From: Rhizorhabdus dicambivorans
Lineage (GTDB): Bacteria > Pseudomonadota > Alphaproteobacteria > Sphingomonadales > Sphingomonadaceae
Length of the DNA: 64,000 nucleotides
NCBI RefSeq assembly: GCF_002355275.1
Contig: NZ_CP023449.1
Location: 4,256,001 to 4,320,000, forward strand
Reading direction: 5' to 3'
In this document: positions 59,558-64,000 of the stretch, one piece after another
Position numbering within the stretch: the stretch's first letter is position 1
Layout of the letters: every line of letters begins with the position of its first letter
The notes under the pieces: model-generated
What the model was told of the DNA's origin: nothing
The model's input: only the letters and a program-made list of their open reading frames with translations
The model's database searches: none
Made by a program: the position numbers and the translations under genes

Positions 59558-60250
59558 ATGATCCGGATGATCCGGTCGCTGTTGGGGGCGGCGCTCCTCA
59601 TCCCGACGGCGGCGCTGGCCCAGGCGGAGGCGGAACCCCCGGCGGTCTCGATCGCCTACAACGCCGCGATCGTCTCCGACTATCGCTTCCGCGGCATCAG
59701 CTACACCAACCGCAAGCCCGCCGTGCAGGGCGGCGCCGACATCAGCTTCCATTCGGGCTTGTTCGCCGGCACCTGGCTGTCGAGCATCTCCAACTATGGC
59801 GGCGCCCATGCCGAAATCGATCTGTATGGTGGCTATGCCGGATCGGTCGGCGGCTGGAACTACAGCGCGACGGTGCTCGGCTATTTCTATCCGAACGGCG
59901 TCGACACCGATTATGTCGAGACGCAGGCGACGCTGGCCCACACCATCGGCCCCGTGACCGCCACCGCCACCGTCGCCTATACCCCCAAGCAGTGGAACAC
60001 CGGCGACAATCTCTACACCAGCCTCGGCGCGGACGTGGCTGTCCTGGGCACCCCGCTCACCGCCTCGGTCAATGTCGGGCGGGAAAATGGCAGCTATGAC
60101 GAGAAATGGGATTGGTCGGCGGGCCTGACCTACACGATCGACAGGCTCGAAATCTCGGCCACCTATATCGACAGCAACTATAAGAGCCCGCTCGAGGCCG
60201 GACGGAATGCGCGCGCCACCGCGCTGCTGTCGGTGAAGGCGACCTTCTAA
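59558..60250 (+). CDS. TorF-family putative porin (Gcw_chp)
   Basis: A 230-residue outer membrane protein with a signal peptide (SLLGAALLIPTAALAQA) followed by amphipathic strands: SIAYNAAIVSDYRFRGISYTNRKPAVQGG is the TIGR02001/Gcw_chp signature, with YGGAHAEIDLYGGYAG and a final aromatic ALLSVKATF. Probably a 12-strand barrel; homologues in proteobacteria are annotated as putative porins. ATG 59558 is preferred (GGGGGG upstream) over GTG 59546. Regulator and substrate unknown. Confidence 0.88.
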   Translation: MIRMIRSLLGAALLIPTAALAQAEAEPPAVSIAYNAAIVSDYRFRGISYTNRKPAVQGGADISFHSGLFAGTWLSSISNYGGAHAEIDLYGGYAGSVGGWNYSATVLGYFYPNGVDTDYVETQATLAHTIGPVTATATVAYTPKQWNTGDNLYTSLGADVAVLGTPLTASVNVGRENGSYDEKWDWSAGLTYTIDRLEISATYIDSNYKSPLEAGRNARATALLSVKATF

Positions 60251-60315
60251 CCGTCCACGGATTTTGATAGGCCTCGGCGTTGGGGGACGCGGGCGCTTTT
60301 GCCAGGAGGCTTTCG

Positions 60316-61107
60316 ATGGTGCGGCTGTTCCTCTCGGTCGACATGGCCGGTTCCACCCAGTTCAAGGGGCGCTTTGCCGATGGCAGCAGCTGGCTCGACA
60401 CCTTCCGCACCTTCTTCACCAATTTCCCGCTGATGCTGGCCGGCCAGGTCGGCTTCGCCTTCCTGGAGGAAGGCGAGACGCCGGTGGTCGAGGTGTGGAA
60501 GGTGATGGGGGACGAGGTGATCTTCGTCGCCACCCCCGAAAGCCCGGAGGCGCTGGTCAACATGCTGCTTGCGCTGATCCGCACGATGAACGCCTATGAG
60601 GAGCGCTATCTCGAGGATCTGCCGCTGCGGCTGAAGGGCACCGCCTGGCTCGCCGAATTCGGCACCCGCAACATCGAGCTGGAGATTCCCGAGCTGTCCG
60701 GCGGCGAAGGCGTCCGCGCGATCGACTTCATCGGCCCCGATCTCGATCTCGGCTTCCGCGTCACCAAATTCTCGCGGCCCGCCTGCCTCGCCCTCTCCTT
60801 CGACGTCGCCGATCTGGTGATAGCGGCGGGCAATGCGGGCGATGTCTCGCTCCACCTGATCGGATCGGAGGAGCTGAAGGGGGTGATGTTCGGCCGGCCC
60901 TATCCGATCATCTGGATGCTGGAGGCCGGCACCGATTTCAACTTCATGCCCTGGGAGGTCGAGCAGTGCCCGCACATGGCGCGGGCGGCGACCATGCCCC
61001 CTTCCCCGGTTTCGGACGTCGAGCGCGCGATCGGCAATATGCGGCTCTACCTGCGCAAGATGCACGGGGTGGAGCGGCCGAGGATGGTGCTGGGCGGCGC
61101 AGGCTGA
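60316..61107 (+). CDS. Divergent class III nucleotidyl-cyclase-like protein
   Basis: A 263-residue soluble protein. LFLSVDMAGSTQFKGRF and VWKVMGDEVIFVATPES correspond to the two metal-Asp blocks of class III cyclases (F-D-x-x-G-ST and GD). The third block reads FIGPDLDLGFRVTKFS where cyclases have VNxAxRL, so the transition-state Asn is replaced although Arg is kept. The lysine and threonine that choose the base are not evident. Strong AGGAGG precedes ATG 60316. It may be an unusual cyclase or a nucleotide-binding relative without cyclase activity. Confidence 0.7.
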   Translation: MVRLFLSVDMAGSTQFKGRFADGSSWLDTFRTFFTNFPLMLAGQVGFAFLEEGETPVVEVWKVMGDEVIFVATPESPEALVNMLLALIRTMNAYEERYLEDLPLRLKGTAWLAEFGTRNIELEIPELSGGEGVRAIDFIGPDLDLGFRVTKFSRPACLALSFDVADLVIAAGNAGDVSLHLIGSEELKGVMFGRPYPIIWMLEAGTDFNFMPWEVEQCPHMARAATMPPSPVSDVERAIGNMRLYLRKMHGVERPRMVLGGAG

Positions 61108-61204
61108 GCCGGGATCCCTGGAGCAAGATGCCTTAATCTGACGCATCCCGCTCAGCCCCTCCTCAGGGTGAGCGGAGCAGATAAAAGGCACGACGTTCCA
61201 GCTC

Positions 61205-61837
61205 TCAATGGCTGGTCAGGGAGAGAGCAAATGCCGGCTTCGGTGCGGCCGGTTCGGGCGGGTTCGCCGCCCAGGCGAAGATGCCGATGCCGAAGATCAC
61301 CAGGGCGACTGCGGCCGGGAGAATGGCGACGAGACGGTCGAACTTGAGGCGGACATACAGGAAGCCCGCATCCGGCATGATCAGATCGTTGAACGCCTTG
61401 GCCTGCTGGAGAAACCGGTGCGCCTCCGCATCTTCGATGCCCCGCGCCTTAACCTGATCGACTCGGGATACGAAGGCCTCGCACGAAGAGATGCCGGGCG
61501 GAAAAGCATGTTCATATTTCCGGTCGACGGCCTCGCTGATGATGGCCAGCTCCGTTCCGGCATCGGCGGCGGCGAGCTGCCGGAAATTGACGCTGTCCAC
61601 GGTCAGCACGGCGATCGCCCGTTTCAGGATCAGATAGAGACCGACGAAGCCGATGGCGATGCCAGCCACCGCAAGGCTTAGCCGAAGCGTGTCCGCTCGC
61701 GGGTCCAGGCTACCCAGGTTGGACAATGAGCTTCCGGCGAAAACGCTCGCCGCCGTCGCCACGACGCCGCCGACCAGCCATTTGGAGGTTTCGCGCAGTG
61801 CGGTGCCGGCAGCCGTCAATCCCTGCGGGTCGCTCAC
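61205..61837 (-). CDS. Membrane protein of unknown function, three helices
   Basis: A 210-residue protein with two hydrophobic helices close to the N-terminus (WLVGGVVATAASVFAGSSL near 20-38 and LSLAVAGIAIGFVGLYLIL near 52-71), a charged cytoplasmic part of about 90 residues and a third helix near the C-terminus (ILPAAVALVIFGIGIFAWAA). No named family recognised. ATG 61837 overlaps the stop of the upstream 132-residue gene, so it belongs to the operon led by the protease-nuclease fusion. Confidence 0.75.
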   Translation of the reverse strand: MSDPQGLTAAGTALRETSKWLVGGVVATAASVFAGSSLSNLGSLDPRADTLRLSLAVAGIAIGFVGLYLILKRAIAVLTVDSVNFRQLAAADAGTELAIISEAVDRKYEHAFPPGISSCEAFVSRVDQVKARGIEDAEAHRFLQQAKAFNDLIMPDAGFLYVRLKFDRLVAILPAAVALVIFGIGIFAWAANPPEPAAPKPAFALSLTSH

Positions 61838-62232
61838 GGCTCCCCGATCCCCTGGAACCGGATCACCACGGATCCCAGTTCGCTCATTCCCCTGGAGAGC
61901 TTTGCCATCGAATGGAAATCGACGGTGGTTACCTGCGAATATTCCACGCCCTGCGGATTTTCGGTCAGCGGGTCATCGATCAGCGTTCTGAAGCCACTCG
62001 CCACCGCCTCATCAAATGTGGTGAGCCCCGCCACGCCGCCTGACAGGCGCAAGAAGGTCCGGGCGGTGCTGAACACGTCCGTCATCAAGAAGGGCGTGGA
62101 AGGTGTAAACGAATCGCCCGACCAACCGATCTGTTTGCCCTCGGGCGAGGCGATGATCAGTTCCACGATCTCCCCGCCACAGGATATCCGAAGCTTACCG
62201 TCGATGTCGGGAACGACGATGACCTTGTTCAT
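61834..62232 (-). CDS. Small protein of unknown function in the protease-nuclease operon
   Basis: A 132-residue soluble protein (MNKVIVVPDIDGKLRISCGG at the start, SELGSVVIRFQGIGEP at the end), mixed alpha/beta by eye. ATG 62232 has GGAGGGCAGGG upstream; a longer frame to 62364 is not likely. It lies 35 bases after the fusion gene and overlaps the membrane-protein gene (ATGA). No family recognised; a partner or immunity role for the nuclease is conceivable but not shown. Confidence 0.7.
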   Translation of the reverse strand: MNKVIVVPDIDGKLRISCGGEIVELIIASPEGKQIGWSGDSFTPSTPFLMTDVFSTARTFLRLSGGVAGLTTFDEAVASGFRTLIDDPLTENPQGVEYSQVTTVDFHSMAKLSRGMSELGSVVIRFQGIGEP

Positions 62233-62267
62233 GCCCTGCCCTCCGTACGGCCTGCCGCTCGCGGCGA

Positions 62268-64000
62268 TCAGGCGAAGAAATCCGCGTCCGATTCGATCAG
62301 CCGCGCGCCCGCCGGGCCGGCACCCAGCGCCTGCGGCGCCGGCAGCCTCTCCAGCTTGTTCCAAACCGCAGGGAAGCGGATGCCGGTCTTCGCGCCGATG
62401 TCCGCGATCGGCACCTGGAACCAGCGGAACTCGTCGAGTTCGAGGGTTTCGGCCCGGACCACCTTCTTCACCAGGTCGCGCTGCGTCAGGATGAAGCCGC
62501 GCAATGCCAACGCGCCTCGGTCGACAAACAGGACGATCTTCCAGAATTCGGTGGGGACCTGAACGTCGAGTCCCTCATCGGGCTTCGTGTAATGCGGGTC
62601 GTCGCTGGCCAGGATCGGGCCGGCGAACAGCGAGACCTTCAGGTCGTCGGGTTCGGCCTCGTCGAACACCGCATTTTCGAGCTTGCCCCACAGGCCCTTG
62701 AGCTTCGACTGGTTGAAGCGCTCGTGCTGCGGGGTCATGTTGGTGAAGTAGAAACTGTCGCGATTGGCGCGGGCCGCCTCCTCGTCGCTGCCCCAGCACA
62801 GATCCGCGCGGCGGGCGACATGGCCGCGATCGAACGGATTGCCGGCGTAGAGTTCGTCGCCGATCTGGTAATCCTCGAGATCGCCGCGCTCATCCTTGAC
62901 GAAATCGAGCCCCTTGCGGCCGAGATATTGGATGGTGGCGCCGTCGATGTTCCACGCCACCATGCGCGGCAGCCGCCGGGCCCGGCTCAGCCAGACCGAG
63001 AAATGGCAATAGCGCAGCTCGGCCTTCTCATCGAGGCTGGCGAGATCCTTTCTCGCCGTCGGGGTGAAGGTCGGCAGCGGCAGTTCCTCGCCCAGGAAGG
63101 CTGGATCATAGCCGGTCGCCAGCACATTTTCCGCGCGGACCTCCTGCACCGTCGCATTGGCGGGGACCGGCTCGATCTCCAGCTTCTCGAACACCGAATG
63201 GGCCTGGCAGGCCAACGCATATTCGCCGTCGGAATCCTCGGCATCGCCGCCGAAGTGCAGCCCGATCATGATGTCGCTCGGCTTGCCGTCGGCACCGATC
63301 GCCATCCAGGCGGAGCCGGAGTCGCCACCCTTCGATATCTCGTCGGACGGCGGCCGGAAGTTCGGATCGAGGCTGATCTCGAAGCCGCCGATCTTCTCGA
63401 CGATCCCGTCGCCATAATTGAGCTGAGTGACCATCGAGACCCGCGTCACGACGCCGCGGGTGACGCCGGTGGTTCGGCCCGACTTGACGACCTTGTCGTC
63501 GAGCTCGGCCTTGGCGATCCGGTTCACCGCCCTGCCCAGATCGAGGATGGTGCCGTCGAAATGCCGGGCGTCGAGGCTCGCGATCGCGCAATCACCGGCG
63601 AGGCCGAGATGGCTGCGCACCAGCGTGCCGACGACATTCTCGTCGGTCCGGTTGTCGTCATAGCGGCCGGGCTGGACGACGGGATCGCCGATCTCGCCTT
63701 CGGGGGTATGAAGGACATGCCAGTTGGACAGCATCACCGGCAGGCCGCTCTGCCGATCCATCACGATCGCGCCGAGCGTGCCGGCGGTTGCGCTGCGATG
63801 GCCGATGCTGACTCCAGGGACGATCGGATCGAGCCGCTGCTTGCGGCGATCCTTCTGCGGCGCGGCGACGAGCTGATAATCGGTCTTGAAGCTGCGCTGG
63901 ACAACGTCGGTCGGGAACTCGACGCCTTCGAAGCTGACGGTCTCGGGAATCGGCTCGGAATCGAGGCTCTCAGGCACCGCGACCTTGGAATCGACCGAGA
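62268..64000 (-). CDS. Trypsin-like protease fused to DNA/RNA non-specific endonuclease, 5' partial
   Basis: The frame is open through the window end, so the N-terminus is missing; about 577 residues are visible. The N-terminal part is a trypsin-fold domain: LSNWHVLHTPEG (His), LAGDCAIASLD (Asp) and KGGDSGSAWMAIG (Ser). It is followed after about residue 290 by a NUC-type nuclease: NPFDRGHVARRADLCWG with the catalytic His, then DSFYFTNMTPQHERFNQ with the metal Asn. The two enzymatic domains in one chain, without a visible signal peptide or membrane helix, are unusual. It leads an operon with two unknown genes. Confidence 0.85.
   Translation of the reverse strand, partial: SVDSKVAVPESLDSEPIPETVSFEGVEFPTDVVQRSFKTDYQLVAAPQKDRRKQRLDPIVPGVSIGHRSATAGTLGAIVMDRQSGLPVMLSNWHVLHTPEGEIGDPVVQPGRYDDNRTDENVVGTLVRSHLGLAGDCAIASLDARHFDGTILDLGRAVNRIAKAELDDKVVKSGRTTGVTRGVVTRVSMVTQLNYGDGIVEKIGGFEISLDPNFRPPSDEISKGGDSGSAWMAIGADGKPSDIMIGLHFGGDAEDSDGEYALACQAHSVFEKLEIEPVPANATVQEVRAENVLATGYDPAFLGEELPLPTFTPTARKDLASLDEKAELRYCHFSVWLSRARRLPRMVAWNIDGATIQYLGRKGLDFVKDERGDLEDYQIGDELYAGNPFDRGHVARRADLCWGSDEEAARANRDSFYFTNMTPQHERFNQSKLKGLWGKLENAVFDEAEPDDLKVSLFAGPILASDDPHYTKPDEGLDVQVPTEFWKIVLFVDRGALALRGFILTQRDLVKKVVRAETLELDEFRWFQVPIADIGAKTGIRFPAVWNKLERLPAPQALGAGPAGARLIESDADFFA

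Noticed and set aside
61148-61175. Hairpin between convergent genes as a terminator
   Set aside because: CCGCTCA/TGAGCGG arms pair but there is no T run and the loop is imperfect; could equally be a degraded repeat.

Overview
The window is a GC-rich chromosomal segment that looks like an alphaproteobacterium of the Sphingomonadales (Sphingomonas/Rhizorhabdus type). The basis is a TonB-dependent receptor next to catabolic genes, a TorF/Gcw_chp porin, a YdhS-like oxidoreductase, GGAAC-N16/17-GGTT promoters of the alphaproteobacterial general-stress (EcfG) type, and palindromic repeats whose translations read FPRKRES or VAPAEAG. I cannot fix the species from sequence reading alone.

Region by region. 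(1) 3-12060 holds two convergent operons. The plus-strand one encodes a TonB receptor, cytochrome P450, VOC protein, SDR, SnoaL-like protein, second SDR and a D-aminoacylase-type amidohydrolase. The minus-strand one encodes a carboxymuconolactone-decarboxylase-like protein, SDR, second D-aminoacylase-type amidohydrolase and an MFS transporter. Together they look like a pathway that takes up, oxidises and hydrolyses an unknown (possibly N-acylated) compound. Two of its enzymes lack normally conserved catalytic residues. (2) 12399-16808 is glcDEFG (glycolate oxidase). (3) 16995-25487 is a mixed block: YdhS-like flavoprotein, small proteins, dienelactone hydrolase, GH130-like enzyme, a stress operon (SRPBCC, zinc alcohol dehydrogenase, SDR) and a glycosyltransferase, with three candidate EcfG promoters. 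(4) 25492-41894 is mostly core genome: methyltransferase, chemoreceptor, enoyl-CoA hydratase, tRNA-Pro, yajC-secD-secF, glycosyltransferase, bamD, fliM-fliN-fliO, dxs, a Zur-like regulator with a MerC protein, and an acyl-CoA synthetase. (5) 42017-49579 is a complete NAD-dependent formate dehydrogenase operon (fdsG-B-A-D, fdhD, mobA) downstream of a LysR regulator, with a perfect inverted repeat between them. (6) 49791-61107 carries a secreted protease, a multidomain adenylate cyclase, an exonuclease/phosphatase-fold protein, an acyl-CoA dehydrogenase/phosphotransferase/SDR operon divergent from a GntR regulator, a porin and a divergent cyclase-like protein. (7) 61205-64000 is the 3' part of an operon encoding a trypsin-like protease fused to a DNA/RNA non-specific endonuclease plus two unknown proteins. 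It is the best candidate for an undescribed system, but it is cut by the window edge.

Three families of palindromic repeats are scattered through the window. One copy sits in frame inside fdsB and another forms the C-terminus of mobA. A decayed second copy of the fliO 3' end flanks a small foreign-looking gene next to another repeat, which suggests insertion at the end of fliO.
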